A stretch of 64,000 nt of DNA from Glycomyces sp040645615 (GTDB lineage Bacteria > Actinomycetota > Actinomycetes > Mycobacteriales > Micromonosporaceae), in the NCBI RefSeq assembly GCF_040645615.1, contig NZ_JBEYYO010000002.1, forward strand, positions 1 to 64,000, given 5' to 3'. Each line of letters opens with the position of its first letter. Position 1 is the stretch's first letter. Made by a program: the position numbers and the translations under genes. The notes under the pieces were generated by a model that was not told the DNA's origin, did not search any database, and saw only the letters and a list, made by a program, of their open reading frames with translations. Below are positions 7,796-16,583 of the stretch, piece by piece.

Positions 7796-9022
7796 ATGAC
7801 AGCACCCACCATCGCGTCATCCACCCACGCTGACGCGCCGCGTCCGGCCCCCGGCGCCCCGACCGCCTTCGCCTCGGCGGGGCGGACCGTGCCGGTCTTC
7901 GCGCTCGCGGCCCTGCTCGCCACCGGCCAGATGTACGTCCCCATCCCGATGTTCGCCGAGATGGAGGCCTCGTGGAACGTCGGCCTCAACTCCATGACCT
8001 GGATCATCAGCGCCTTCGCGTTCGGTTACGCCGGGGGCTTCGTGCTCTTCGGCCCGATGGCCGACCGCTTCGGCCAGAAACGCGTCATGCTCATCGGCCT
8101 CACCGCCGCCGGGGTGGTCACACTGTTGACCAGTCTGGCGCCGAGCCTGGCCGTCGCGATCCCGCTGCGCATCGCGCAAGGCCTGATCGTCGGCGCGATC
8201 CCGCCCGCGATGACCGCGTACGCGACCTCTCGCATCGCCCCAAGGCGCCGCGCCGTCGCGGTCACCACCATCATCACCTCGTTCCTCGCGGCCACGGTGA
8301 TCGCGCAGCTCATCTCCCAGACCGCGGTCCAGTACGCCGACTGGCGCTGGGTGTTCGCGGCCTCGGCCGCCCTGTTCGCCCTCACGGCCCTCGTGGTCTG
8401 GCGGGTCATGCTCCCCGACGCTCCCCCCGGCCCGGGCCGCCTCTCCGCGAGCTACGCGGCCATCCCGCGAGTGCTGCGCCTGCGGCGGCTCCTGCCGCTG
8501 CTCGGGGCGGGCTCGCTGGCGATGTCGGTCATGGTCGCGGTCTACACCGGCATCGAACTGACCGGGATCGTCACCGGCTCAGGGGAACTGCTCGCGCTGC
8601 GGGCCAGCGCCCTGCCGGTGATGATCGCGCTGCCACTCATCGCGATCCCTCTGGCGCGCTTGGCGAAGCCGACGCAGATCCTGGTCGGCACGATCGTGGC
8701 CGCGGCCTCGATGGTCGCCGCCGTGTTCGCCTCGGGTCACATTGTGCTGCTTGCTGTCCTGCTCGCGGTGCTCGTGGGCGGCCTGGGCGTCGTGGCCCCG
8801 GCGACCACGCAGACGGCCGGGGAGCTCGGCGGCGAGCACCGCGCGGCCGCGTCCTCGGTCGCGATGTTCAGTTTCTACGTGGGCGCGACCGCCGGGCCGC
8901 TGGTCGCACGCGCCACGGCCGGGCATGGGTTCGCGGCGCTGGCCTGGACCCTTGCGGGGATGATGCTGCTTGCAGCAGGATTGGCCTTGTGGGGCAAGCG
9001 GATGCAGGCCTCACAGGATTAA
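7796..9022 (+). CDS. MFS drug-type exporter
   Basis: 408 aa with about twelve hydrophobic helices after a 30-residue N-terminal tail. The loop between helices 2 and 3 has the MFS motif GPMADRFGQKRVMLIG (residues 84-99). The length and two-halves layout fit the DHA1/YnfM-like multidrug branch. There is no ribosome site before the ATG; a consensus promoter 7 bp upstream points to a leaderless mRNA. It is divergent from the TetR regulator and followed after 12 bp by a carboxymuconolactone decarboxylase-like gene, probably one transcript. The substrate is unknown. Confidence 0.88.
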   Translation: MTAPTIASSTHADAPRPAPGAPTAFASAGRTVPVFALAALLATGQMYVPIPMFAEMEASWNVGLNSMTWIISAFAFGYAGGFVLFGPMADRFGQKRVMLIGLTAAGVVTLLTSLAPSLAVAIPLRIAQGLIVGAIPPAMTAYATSRIAPRRRAVAVTTIITSFLAATVIAQLISQTAVQYADWRWVFAASAALFALTALVVWRVMLPDAPPGPGRLSASYAAIPRVLRLRRLLPLLGAGSLAMSVMVAVYTGIELTGIVTGSGELLALRASALPVMIALPLIAIPLARLAKPTQILVGTIVAAASMVAAVFASGHIVLLAVLLAVLVGGLGVVAPATTQTAGELGGEHRAAASSVAMFSFYVGATAGPLVARATAGHGFAALAWTLAGMMLLAAGLALWGKRMQASQD

Positions 9023-9034
9023 GGAGTATCCCTG

Positions 9035-9424
9035 ATGGATCATCATGGTGAACGCTACGAGCGCGGATACAAAGCGCTCCAGCAACTCTCGGGCGAGGCC
9101 GAGCCGACCGCGATCTCCTCGCTCGCCGACATCGCCCCCGAGCTGGGCCGGTTCATCGCCGAGTTCGCTTACGGGGACGTCTATTCGCGGCCGGGGCTCG
9201 AACCCCGCGACCGCCAGCTCGTGACCCTCGGCGCACTGGCCGCGCTGGGCAACGCCGCCCCGCAGCTGCGCTACCACATCAACGGCGCCCTCAACGCCGG
9301 TTGCACACGTGAGGAAGTGGTCGAGGCGCTCATGCAGATCGCGGTGTACGCGGGCTTCCCTGCGGCCATCAACGCGCTTGGGCACGCCGAGGCGGTGTTC
9401 GCCGAGCGCGACGCCGAGCAGTAG
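9035..9424 (+). CDS. Carboxymuconolactone decarboxylase family protein
   Basis: 129 aa with AAGGAG upstream. It matches the all-helical CMD fold: ELGRFIAEFAYGDVYSRPGL, LEPRDRQLVTLGALAALG and the HINGALNAGCTREEVVEAL segment typical of PcaC-like 4-carboxymuconolactone decarboxylases. The single Cys in AGCTREE occupies a different place from the AhpD CxxC pair, so a peroxidase role is less likely. As the last gene of the MFS unit it may act on the exported compound. A very stable hairpin follows. Confidence 0.85.
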   Translation: MDHHGERYERGYKALQQLSGEAEPTAISSLADIAPELGRFIAEFAYGDVYSRPGLEPRDRQLVTLGALAALGNAAPQLRYHINGALNAGCTREEVVEALMQIAVYAGFPAAINALGHAEAVFAERDAEQ

Positions 9425-9465
9425 ACGAGGGACGGGCGGCGGGTCTCCCCGCCGCCCGTCCTCGT
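9425..9465. terminator. Bidirectional hairpin between convergent genes
   Basis: ACGAGG + ACGGGCGGCGGG pairs with CCCGCCGCCCGT + CCTCGT around TCTC with one bulged G; outer GTAGAC/GTCTAC can extend it. It sits between the CMD gene and the AAA ATPase gene, which converge. Confidence 0.85.
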
Positions 9466-9469
9466 GTGT

Positions 9470-10621
9470 CTACAGGTATTGGCCGACCTGTTGGGGGATG
9501 GGCGAATCCGAGCGGTGGGGCTCGGTGCCGCCGCGTCGCGCGTACAGTTCGGCGAGCGTCATCGGCTCGGTGACGGTCTCGCCGTCGAGCCAATCGGTCG
9601 CCTCCAGTGTGGACAGAGCACCGACCTCGATCTGGGCGAGGCACCGGCCAGGGCGGACCACGGCCGGGTGCAACCGGTCGAGGCGCTCGTTGGTGGTGAT
9701 CGCGACCATGATCTCGCGGCCTTGGCCCAGCAGGCCGTCGGTGAGGTTGAGCAGGCGCGCGAGCGACTGGCCCGAGGCCTCCTTGGCCTCGCCGCGGATC
9801 AGCTCGTCGCAGTCCTCCAGGACCATCAGCCGCCACTGCGGCTTGCGGGCCTCGCCGGATTCCAGGTCGGCGTCCATCGACAGGTCCATTTCGGACCCGA
9901 TGATGACCTCCATGAGATACGAAGGGTCCGAGAAGAACGCCTCCGGGTCGAGCACGGTGTCGACCTGGCACCACGGCGCCCACTCGCGCGCCAGCGCCCG
10001 CAGCGCCGTGGTCTTCCCCGTCCCGGGCGGGCCGTGCAGCAGCACCAGCCGCCCCGTGACGTCAGAGGAACGCGTGGCCATCAGCTTCCCCAGCGCCGAG
10101 GCGGCGCTGGAAGAGTAGTTCTGCTCGATCTCGGGCCACTGCGGGGCGCTGATCGACCGCGTGGACCGGAACGGCCCGCGCGCCGAGCGGTACCAGAAAC
10201 CCATGTCGACCTTGTCCTCGCGCGGCTCCTCGGCGGTGCCGGTGCGATCGGTCACGAACGCGGCGATCTCCTCGGCGCGCTCACGCGTGACAGCGGTCAC
10301 GAGCGCCTGCCCGGAGCCGTCGCGCCACCGCTGCCACCGCAGGGTCCAATCCTCGCCGGTCACCAACTGGAGAAAAGAAGTCCCCGAAATCGACCGAACG
10401 AGTGAACCGCCCTCAGGTATGAGATCGGCGTCCTCCGCGACCAGGTCCAACCCCCGCGCCACCGCGTGCGGCTGCGCGCCACTCACATACGCCTCCAGGG
10501 CCATGAGGTTCAGCACATTCGACGGGTCATCGCCCCCGTCCAGCGTGAAGTGCATATTGCCGAGCACGCCACCCCCCTGAAGCAGGTTCATGATCTCACC
10601 GCGTCTTTCGATGATTCCCAT
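9470..10621 (-). CDS. DUF5925-type AAA ATPase
   Basis: 383 aa. The N-terminal ~160 residues form a DUF5925-like region (FTLDGGDDPSNVLNLMALE), as in actinobacterial proteins with this architecture. The AAA core has Walker A HGPPGTGKT (residues 196-204), Walker B LMVLEDCDEL (265-274), a sensor-like VAITTNERLDRLHPA and an arginine finger region PAVVRPGR near 325. It is soluble and of unknown substrate; AAA proteins remodel other proteins. GGTGGA precedes the first ATG; an internal ATG at 10591 is possible. It has no partner gene nearby. Confidence 0.82.
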   Translation of the reverse strand: MGIIERRGEIMNLLQGGGVLGNMHFTLDGGDDPSNVLNLMALEAYVSGAQPHAVARGLDLVAEDADLIPEGGSLVRSISGTSFLQLVTGEDWTLRWQRWRDGSGQALVTAVTRERAEEIAAFVTDRTGTAEEPREDKVDMGFWYRSARGPFRSTRSISAPQWPEIEQNYSSSAASALGKLMATRSSDVTGRLVLLHGPPGTGKTTALRALAREWAPWCQVDTVLDPEAFFSDPSYLMEVIIGSEMDLSMDADLESGEARKPQWRLMVLEDCDELIRGEAKEASGQSLARLLNLTDGLLGQGREIMVAITTNERLDRLHPAVVRPGRCLAQIEVGALSTLEATDWLDGETVTEPMTLAELYARRGGTEPHRSDSPIPQQVGQYL

Positions 10622-10799
10622 CGCGATCCACCATAGAAAACTACGGGCCCGCCCACCGCGCCAGACGATGCGCGACTGCGCCTGAGTACGACGCCGCCGA
10701 GGTACGACGCTGCGAACGGTTCACCGTGATCGTGTCTTATGAGCCCGACTCGACTGGCCGCCGCCTTCGGGGCGCGCCTGGGAGTTGTCGGAGATAACT

Positions 10800-10816
10800 G
10801 CCCCACCCGGTGGGGC
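10800..10816. promoter_or_regulatory. GC palindrome upstream of the CopD/CtaG gene
   Basis: GCCCCACC-C-GGTGGGGC, 8-bp arms with a 1-nt centre, 20 bp before the start. The spacer is too short for a terminator loop, so it reads as a protein site. It resembles copper-responsive CsoR operators (C-rich arm facing G-rich arm), and the downstream gene is copper-related; this match is an inference. Confidence 0.4.
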
Positions 10817-10836
10817 GTGAGCTGGATTAATCAGCC

Positions 10837-12903
10837 ATGCTGGGTGACGTGACCGCATCGACCGAGACCAGCCAAAACACCGCCGCTACCATACCTGGCG
10901 GCGGCGTGGGGTCCCGAAGCGGCCCCGAGCAGGGCCCGAGGCGCGGCAGGCGCCTCCTGGCCGTCTGCGCGGCGATCCTCACCGGCCTGGCCGCGGCCGT
11001 GGCCGCCCTCGACCTCGGCGGTGCGGTCGACGTGGCCGACATCCCCGGCCTGGCCGCCCCCGACCCCACCGTCACCTGGGCCGCCGGTCTCCTCAAATAC
11101 GCGTACGACCTCGCGATGCTCGCCGCCGTCGGCTGCACCATCGCCGCCGCGTGCTTCCTGCCCGGACGCGAAGGCGACCGCACCCGCTTGGCCGCGCAAT
11201 CGTGGCGGTGGCTGCGCATCGGCGCGATCGGGGCGGCGCTGTGGGCCGTCGTCGCGCTCGTCAGCATCCCCGTCGACTTCGCGAACACCTTCGCCCGCCC
11301 CCTCGACCAGGTCACCCTCCCCGGCGTGTGGTCCTACGTCGCCCAATACGAGCAGGGCCAAGCCCTCGGCCTCACCGCGCTCCTGGCCACTACCGCCGCG
11401 ATCATCGCCGCCCGCGTCTTCACCGTCCCCGGCGCGTTCGGCGCCGCCGCGTTCGCCCTCGCCGCGACCGTGCCCACGATCTTCACCGGCCACTCGGCCT
11501 CCAACGGCAACCACCAGATCGCCGTCGACGGCCTCCTCATCCACGTCGTGGCCGCCGCGTTCTGGGCCGGAGGCCTTCTGGCGCTGTTCATCGCCCGCCG
11601 CGACCCGGCCGTCGCCGCCCGCCGCTACTCCTTCGCCGCCGCGCTCGCCTACCCCGCGGTCGGCGCGTCCGGCCTGATCGTGTTCGCCGCCAACGTCGAC
11701 ATCGCCGATTTGTGGCAGACCCCGTACGGGCGCATCGCGCTCGCCAAGATCGCCGTCCTGGCCGTCGGCGGCGTCCTCGGCTGGGCCCACCGCCGCCGCA
11801 CCCTCCCCCTCGTCCAGACCGGCGACCGCCGCGCGTTCGGCCGCCTCGCCGCGGTCGAACTCGTGCTCATGGCCGTCGCGTTCGGCCTCGCCTCGTCCCT
11901 GTCGGTGACACCGCCGCCCGCGAGCGAACTGCCCGACCCCAACACCGCGCTCCTCGGCTTCTCCACGCCAGGGCCGGTGACGTTCACGTCCGTGGCCCTC
12001 GACTGGTACCCCTCGATCCTGTTCTGCGCCATCGCGATCACCATGACCGGCTTCTACATCGCCGGAGTCGCGCGCCTGAAGCGCCGCGGCGACGCCTGGC
12101 CCTGGTACCGCACCGCCCTGTGGATCGCCGGATGGGCCGTCGTGGTCGGCGTGACCTCCACCGGCCTGTCCAAATACGGGATGGTCCTGTTCAGCGCCCA
12201 CATGATCCAGCACATGGCGCTCAACATGCTCGCCCCGATCCTCCTCGTCATCGCCGCGCCGGTCACCCTCGCGCTGCGGGCCCTCACACCCGACCGCGCC
12301 GGCGGGCCCCGCGAATGGCTCCTCGCCGCCGTCCACAGCCGCTGGTCGCGCCTGGTCTCCCAGCCGCTCGCGGCGCTGTTCATCTACCTGACCAGCCTCT
12401 ACCTCATGTACTTCACCGGGATGTTCGAGTGGGCCATGCGCTCGCACTTCGGGCACCTGTTCATGACCGCGCACTTCCTCGCCGCCGGGACGCTGTTCTT
12501 CTGGGTCATCATCGGCCCCGACCCGAAGCCGCGGCCGCTGAGCTACCCGGCGAAAGTCCTGCTCTACTTCGTGTCGATCGTGTTCCACGCGATCTTCGGC
12601 CTCACCCTCATGATGGGCACCGACCTCATCGCCGCCTCCTGGTACACCCAGATCGCCCTCCCGTGGGTCGGCGACCTCCTGGCCGACCAGCGCGCCGGCG
12701 GCGGCATCGCGTGGGCCTTCGGCGAGATCCCCAGCCTCATCATCATCGGCGTCCTCATCGCCCAATGGACGCGCGCCGAAGACCGCGAAGGCCGCCGCCT
12801 CGACCGCATCGCCGAACGCGCCAGCGCCTCCGGCCGCCCCGAGGACGACCCCCACGAGGTCTACAACGCCTACCTCGCCAGCCTCGACCAGGAACGCCGC
12901 TGA
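10837..12903 (+). CDS. CopD/CtaG fusion: copper import and cytochrome c oxidase assembly protein
   Basis: 688 aa, polytopic membrane protein with about 14-16 helices. The N-terminal half carries the CopD-like region (VDFANTFARPLDQV, then TGHSASNGNHQIAVDGLLIHVVAAAFWAGG, with conserved His residues). The C-terminal half carries the caa3-type CtaG domain (LFSAHMIQHMALNMLAPILL, TAHFLAAGTLFFW, YPAKVLLYF, VFHAIFGLTLM). Known actinobacterial fusions of this kind deliver copper for oxidase assembly. The histidines in SAHMIQHM and VFHA are candidate metal ligands. No ribosome site is clear. A palindrome resembling a copper operator precedes it. Confidence 0.87.
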   Translation: MLGDVTASTETSQNTAATIPGGGVGSRSGPEQGPRRGRRLLAVCAAILTGLAAAVAALDLGGAVDVADIPGLAAPDPTVTWAAGLLKYAYDLAMLAAVGCTIAAACFLPGREGDRTRLAAQSWRWLRIGAIGAALWAVVALVSIPVDFANTFARPLDQVTLPGVWSYVAQYEQGQALGLTALLATTAAIIAARVFTVPGAFGAAAFALAATVPTIFTGHSASNGNHQIAVDGLLIHVVAAAFWAGGLLALFIARRDPAVAARRYSFAAALAYPAVGASGLIVFAANVDIADLWQTPYGRIALAKIAVLAVGGVLGWAHRRRTLPLVQTGDRRAFGRLAAVELVLMAVAFGLASSLSVTPPPASELPDPNTALLGFSTPGPVTFTSVALDWYPSILFCAIAITMTGFYIAGVARLKRRGDAWPWYRTALWIAGWAVVVGVTSTGLSKYGMVLFSAHMIQHMALNMLAPILLVIAAPVTLALRALTPDRAGGPREWLLAAVHSRWSRLVSQPLAALFIYLTSLYLMYFTGMFEWAMRSHFGHLFMTAHFLAAGTLFFWVIIGPDPKPRPLSYPAKVLLYFVSIVFHAIFGLTLMMGTDLIAASWYTQIALPWVGDLLADQRAGGGIAWAFGEIPSLIIIGVLIAQWTRAEDREGRRLDRIAERASASGRPEDDPHEVYNAYLASLDQERR

Positions 12904-12933
12904 ACCCAGTCACCTGACCCAGTCGAACGACCG

Positions 12934-12962
12934 TTGCCGCCCACCGGCCCCGGCCGTATCGT
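12934..12962 (+). promoter_or_regulatory. Leaderless promoter of the Cys/Met PLP enzyme
   Basis: TTGCCG (12934-12939), 17 bp, TATCGT (12957-12962), then 7 bp to the ATG at 12970. This decides the start: the upstream in-frame TTG at 12934 is the -35 element itself. Confidence 0.65.
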
Positions 12963-12969
12963 CGGGGCC

Positions 12970-14121
12970 ATGAGCGAAGCGCGATTCGAGACCCTCGCCG
13001 TCCACGGCGGCGAACCCCGGCCCACCCCCGACGGCGCCGTCGTCCAACCCATCTACCAGGGCACCGTGTTCGAGTCCCGCCCCGGCGACGACTACGACGA
13101 CATCCAGTACCTCAGGCTCAACTCCACCCCGAGCCAGGAGTACCTGCACGGCAAACTCGCCGCCCTCGAAGGCACCGAGGCCGCGCTCGCCACCGCCTCC
13201 GGCATGGCCGCGATCACCACCACGCTGCTGGCCACCCTCAGCGCCGGGGACCACATCATCGCCGCCGGGGCGTTCTACGGCGGCACCCACCACTTCCTCA
13301 CCGAGCAGGCACCACGCCTGGGCTGGGACGTCGACTTCGTGGACCCGGGCGACCCCGACGCGTGGCGATCGGCCCTGCGACCGGGCACCAAAGCGTTCAT
13401 CGTCGAGACCATCAGCAACCCGCTCGTGCGCGTGGCCGACCTCGCCGCGATCGCCTCCTTCAGCCGCGAACACGGCCTGACCAGCGTCATCGACAACACC
13501 TTCGCCACCCCGGTGCTGCTGCGGCCGCACTCGATCGGGTTCGACGTGGTCTGCCACTCGGCCACCAAGGCGCTCAACGGGCACTCCGACATCGTCGCCG
13601 GAGTCATCGCCGGGAGCGCCGAACACGTGGCGCGCATCCGGGCCGTGCTCAACCTTTACGGCGGCTGCCTCGACCCGCACGCGGGATTCCTGCTCGCCCG
13701 CGGACTCAAGACGCTCGCGCTGCGGGTGCGCCAGCAGAACGCGAACGCCTCAGCGCTGGCGCGGTTCCTGGAGGGCCACGAAGCGATCGCTCAAGTGAAC
13801 TACCCGGGCCTGGAATCGCACCCCGACCACGCTCGGGCCGCGGCGCTGCTCGACGGGTTCGGGTCGATGCTGTCGTTCAGGCCCGCCGGAGGGGTCGAGG
13901 CCGCCGAGGCGCTGTTGAAGGGGCTGCGGTTGCCTTACACCGCACCGAGTCTGGGCGGGGTCGAGTCGCTGATCACGCGCCCGGCGCGGACCAGCCACGC
14001 GGGCATGAGCGCCGAAGAGCGCGCCGCAGAGGGAATCCACGACGACCTGATCCGGTTCTCCTCCGGCATCGAGTCCACAGAGGACTTGATTGCGGACTTT
14101 GCGCAGGCGCTGGGAGACTGA
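12970..14121 (+). CDS. Cys/Met metabolism PLP-dependent enzyme (cystathionine gamma-lyase/synthase type)
   Basis: 383 aa from the ATG at 12970, leaderless by promoter position. Fold-type I signature throughout: ETLAVHGGE at the N-terminus, ATASGMAAITTTLL, an AGAFYGGTHHF loop, the aspartate in VIDNTFATP that holds the pyridine nitrogen, and the PLP lysine in CHSATKALNGHSD (about residue 198). The C-terminal SLGGVESLITRPARTSHAGMS matches the family. It could be cystathionine gamma-lyase, gamma-synthase or methionine gamma-lyase; sequence alone does not decide. It is cytosolic and follows the copper gene without an obvious link. Confidence 0.88.
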   Translation: MSEARFETLAVHGGEPRPTPDGAVVQPIYQGTVFESRPGDDYDDIQYLRLNSTPSQEYLHGKLAALEGTEAALATASGMAAITTTLLATLSAGDHIIAAGAFYGGTHHFLTEQAPRLGWDVDFVDPGDPDAWRSALRPGTKAFIVETISNPLVRVADLAAIASFSREHGLTSVIDNTFATPVLLRPHSIGFDVVCHSATKALNGHSDIVAGVIAGSAEHVARIRAVLNLYGGCLDPHAGFLLARGLKTLALRVRQQNANASALARFLEGHEAIAQVNYPGLESHPDHARAAALLDGFGSMLSFRPAGGVEAAEALLKGLRLPYTAPSLGGVESLITRPARTSHAGMSAEERAAEGIHDDLIRFSSGIESTEDLIADFAQALGD

Positions 14122-14229
14122 TCGGCGAATTGTCCATAAACGAGCGATGACGACCCGTTGGCAAGCGTTCGCGCGCCGTTCATTAGTGTGGGCGGTGCGC
14201 GAACGTCGACCCGTGAAGGGGGCGAAGCC

Positions 14230-15018
14230 ATGCGACGGTCCGACCGGATGCTCCTGCTCGAATTGACTGAGGGGCTGGGGGATCTCAGTGCCGCCGTGGC
14301 CGCACTGGGCGAGTCCCAGCAGCGGATCGAGCGGCGACTCGACGCGATCGAGGCCGAGGCGGCCGCGAACCGCAAGGCCGCCAAGGCGGCAGCTCGGGGC
14401 CTGTACGCGCAGGTCGAAGACCTCATGGCGCTGCAACAGGGCCTCGGGGTCGAAGCGCCGCTGCCGCGGATGCGCGGCTGGGCCGCAGGGCCGGAGCTGA
14501 TGCGGTTCCTGTTCGAGGAAGTGGCCGCGCGCGGCGGGGCGCGAGTCCTCGAATGCGGATCGGGAACCTCCACTGTGGTTCTCGCTTACGCGTTGCGGGC
14601 CTTGGGTTCGGGCCGGGTGACGGCGCTGGAGCACGACCCGGCGTACGCGGCGCGGACACGGCGCGAGATCGCCGAGCGCGGGCTCGGCGAATGGGCCGAG
14701 GTGGTCGACGCGCCGCTCACCGCCGTCGACATCGACGGCGAGTCCTGGCGCTGGTACCTGCCCGCGGCCCTGCCCGGCGGCGAGATCGACGTCCTCGTGG
14801 TGGACGGCCCGCCGGGCCGCACGGGCCCGCAGGCGCGCTACCCGGCCCTGCCGGTGCTGTTGTCACAGTTGGGATCTGACGCGGCGGTGGTGCTCGACGA
14901 CGCCGACCGCCCCGACGAGCGCGCCATCGTGGCCCGCTGGTGCGCGGACTTCGAGGAGTTCACCGCCGAGCGGCTGCCGTTCGAGCGCGGCGCGGTGGTG
15001 CTGCGCCGCGGACGTTAG
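14230..15018 (+). CDS. Class I SAM-dependent methyltransferase with N-terminal coiled coil
   Basis: 262 aa from the ATG at 14230 with AAGGGGG upstream; a longer frame from 14158 lacks a ribosome site. Residues 5-75 are charged heptad-like helix (LSAAVAALGESQQRIERRLDAIEAE). The methyltransferase core has motif I ARVLECGSGTSTVVLAY (about 108-124), an acidic ribose-binding end in VTALEHDP, and IDVLVVDGPPG. The GPPG after the aspartate is typical of catechol-O-methyltransferase-like Rossmann enzymes. The target is unknown. Its stop overlaps that of the convergent membrane protein by 4 bp. Confidence 0.8.
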   Translation: MRRSDRMLLLELTEGLGDLSAAVAALGESQQRIERRLDAIEAEAAANRKAAKAAARGLYAQVEDLMALQQGLGVEAPLPRMRGWAAGPELMRFLFEEVAARGGARVLECGSGTSTVVLAYALRALGSGRVTALEHDPAYAARTRREIAERGLGEWAEVVDAPLTAVDIDGESWRWYLPAALPGGEIDVLVVDGPPGRTGPQARYPALPVLLSQLGSDAAVVLDDADRPDERAIVARWCADFEEFTAERLPFERGAVVLRRGR

Positions 15019-15590
15019 AGCGTTTCGAGGCTCGCGAAGAGTTCGAGGAGCTCGTCGTGGCCGGTGCCGGACGGGTCGTTGGAGAAGCCGTAGAGGCCTG
15101 TGAACGCGGCCTCGCCCGAGACGACGATGATCATGCGGCCGTAGACGGGCCCGTGGACAGGGTCGGTCGCGGTCAGTTCGACCTCGTGCGCCTCGAATGC
15201 GCCGAGGCGGACCGATTCGGAGCGCAGCAGCTCGAAATCCACGGCCTCCGGCCGCATCAGCAGGGTGTGGTCCTCGGCGAGCAGTTCGGCCAGGACGGCC
15301 GGGTCCTGGCTGGGGGCCACCGGTTGGGAGAACGTGAACGCCACGGCCCCATGGGAACCGGCGTCGGCGCCGGAGGAGTACATGTCCCACCGGTCGTAGG
15401 AGGGGATCTCCTCCCAGCCCCGGGGCAGCTCGTAGGCGAGCCCGGCGCGTTCGTCCTCGACCCGTTCGAGCGGCAACACGAACCGGAGCACGGCGACTGC
15501 GACACCGGTCCCTATGAGCGCGAACAGGATCGCGTAGACGAGGACGGCGCCGCGCGTTCGGCGTCGCGGGGCCTGCGGGCCGTCGGTCAT
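15015..15590 (-). CDS. Membrane-anchored hypothetical protein
   Basis: 191 aa. A basic N-terminus (RRRTRG) precedes one transmembrane helix (residues 15-38) with the remaining 150 residues outside the membrane. The outer part starts with GLAYELPRGWEEIPSYDRWDM, reminiscent of small extracytoplasmic domains in actinobacterial proteins of unknown function, and it ends with FSNDPSGTGHDELLELFASLE. No catalytic motif is seen. Not recognised beyond this. Confidence 0.7.
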   Translation of the reverse strand: MTDGPQAPRRRTRGAVLVYAILFALIGTGVAVAVLRFVLPLERVEDERAGLAYELPRGWEEIPSYDRWDMYSSGADAGSHGAVAFTFSQPVAPSQDPAVLAELLAEDHTLLMRPEAVDFELLRSESVRLGAFEAHEVELTATDPVHGPVYGRMIIVVSGEAAFTGLYGFSNDPSGTGHDELLELFASLETL

Positions 15591-15692
15591 GGCGGTGCTC
15601 CAGGGGCGCTCGAGGGTGCCCCCATGCTATAGCCGCGGCGACGCGGCGTGCCTGGCCAGCGGGTCGCTCGGACGTTCGGGCCGCTGGCCAGC

Positions 15693-16583
15693 TCAGGCCC
15701 GCTTCCCCCAGTGCGGCAGTGGGATCGGGACGAAGCGGATGCTCGTGCCGGGCCTGGCCTGCGCGGCCGCGGCCCCGGCTTCGGCGCCGACGACGCCGAT
15801 CACCGGATAGCCGCCCGTGGTCGGGTGGTCGGCGCCGAAGAGGATCGGCTGGCCGTTGGGGGGTACTTGGAGCGCTCCGGCCACGATGCCTTCGCTGGGC
15901 AGTTCCGTGGCGCCGTCGAGCCGCCGCAGGGACGGCCCTTCGAGGCGCAGGCCGATCCGGTTGGAGTGCTCCGAGACCGTCCAGACCCCGCGGGTCAGCT
16001 CCGCGACCGCTTCGGGCCGGAACCAGTCGAGCCTCGGTCCCAAGTGGAGTTTCATGACCAGTTCGTCGCCGATGCCCGACCACGGTGCGGGCCATTGGGT
16101 CGGCAGCGGCGGGTGGGCCAGGCTCGGGCCGAGCGGGACGCGGTCGCCGACTTTGAGCGGGGCCGGGCCGAGCCCGGAGAGCAGGCACGTGGAGTGCGAG
16201 CCGAGGCTCGACTTCGGGTGCAAACCACCGGAGAACGCGAGGTAGGAGCGGACACCGACCTCGGCGGGACCGGCATCGAGCACCGATCCGGCCTTGAGCT
16301 TGACCGGCTGCCCCCAGGATTCGGGGCGCCCGTCCACGGTCACGGCGCACGGCGCGCCGCCGACGACCACGGTCACGTTCCGGTGCGCCTTGACGGTGCA
16401 ACCAGTCAATGTGGTCTCCAGAGCGCAGGCCCCGGTCGGGTTGCCCGCCAACTGGTTCGCGAGCCTCCATGAGGGCCGGTCGGCCGCCCCTGAGGGCGGT
16501 ACTGCCAGGTGGCCCCAGCCCGGGCGGCCGGAGTCCTGGCAGGTGGTGAGCACGCCGGCTCGCAGGATCTCTATGTAGCTCAT
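15693..16583 (-). CDS. pxpC: 5-oxoprolinase subunit C (biotin-dependent carboxyltransferase family)
   Basis: 296 aa. It opens with ILRAGVLTTCQDSGRPGWGHLAVPPSG, the KipA/PxpC signature, and carries PSEGIVAGALQVPPNGQPI and DHPTTGGYPVIG near the end. With PxpA and PxpB it forms the ATP-dependent 5-oxoprolinase that opens 5-oxo-L-proline to glutamate. Its ATG overlaps the PxpB stop as ATGA, and PxpB overlaps PxpA, so the three are co-translated. The order A-B-C is the classic operon order. Confidence 0.93.
   Translation of the reverse strand: MSYIEILRAGVLTTCQDSGRPGWGHLAVPPSGAADRPSWRLANQLAGNPTGACALETTLTGCTVKAHRNVTVVVGGAPCAVTVDGRPESWGQPVKLKAGSVLDAGPAEVGVRSYLAFSGGLHPKSSLGSHSTCLLSGLGPAPLKVGDRVPLGPSLAHPPLPTQWPAPWSGIGDELVMKLHLGPRLDWFRPEAVAELTRGVWTVSEHSNRIGLRLEGPSLRRLDGATELPSEGIVAGALQVPPNGQPILFGADHPTTGGYPVIGVVGAEAGAAAAQARPGTSIRFVPIPLPHWGKRA

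Noticed and set aside
10800..10816. Intrinsic terminator upstream of the CopD/CtaG gene
   Set aside because: The centre is a single base, too tight for a hairpin loop; it fits a protein-binding palindrome better.
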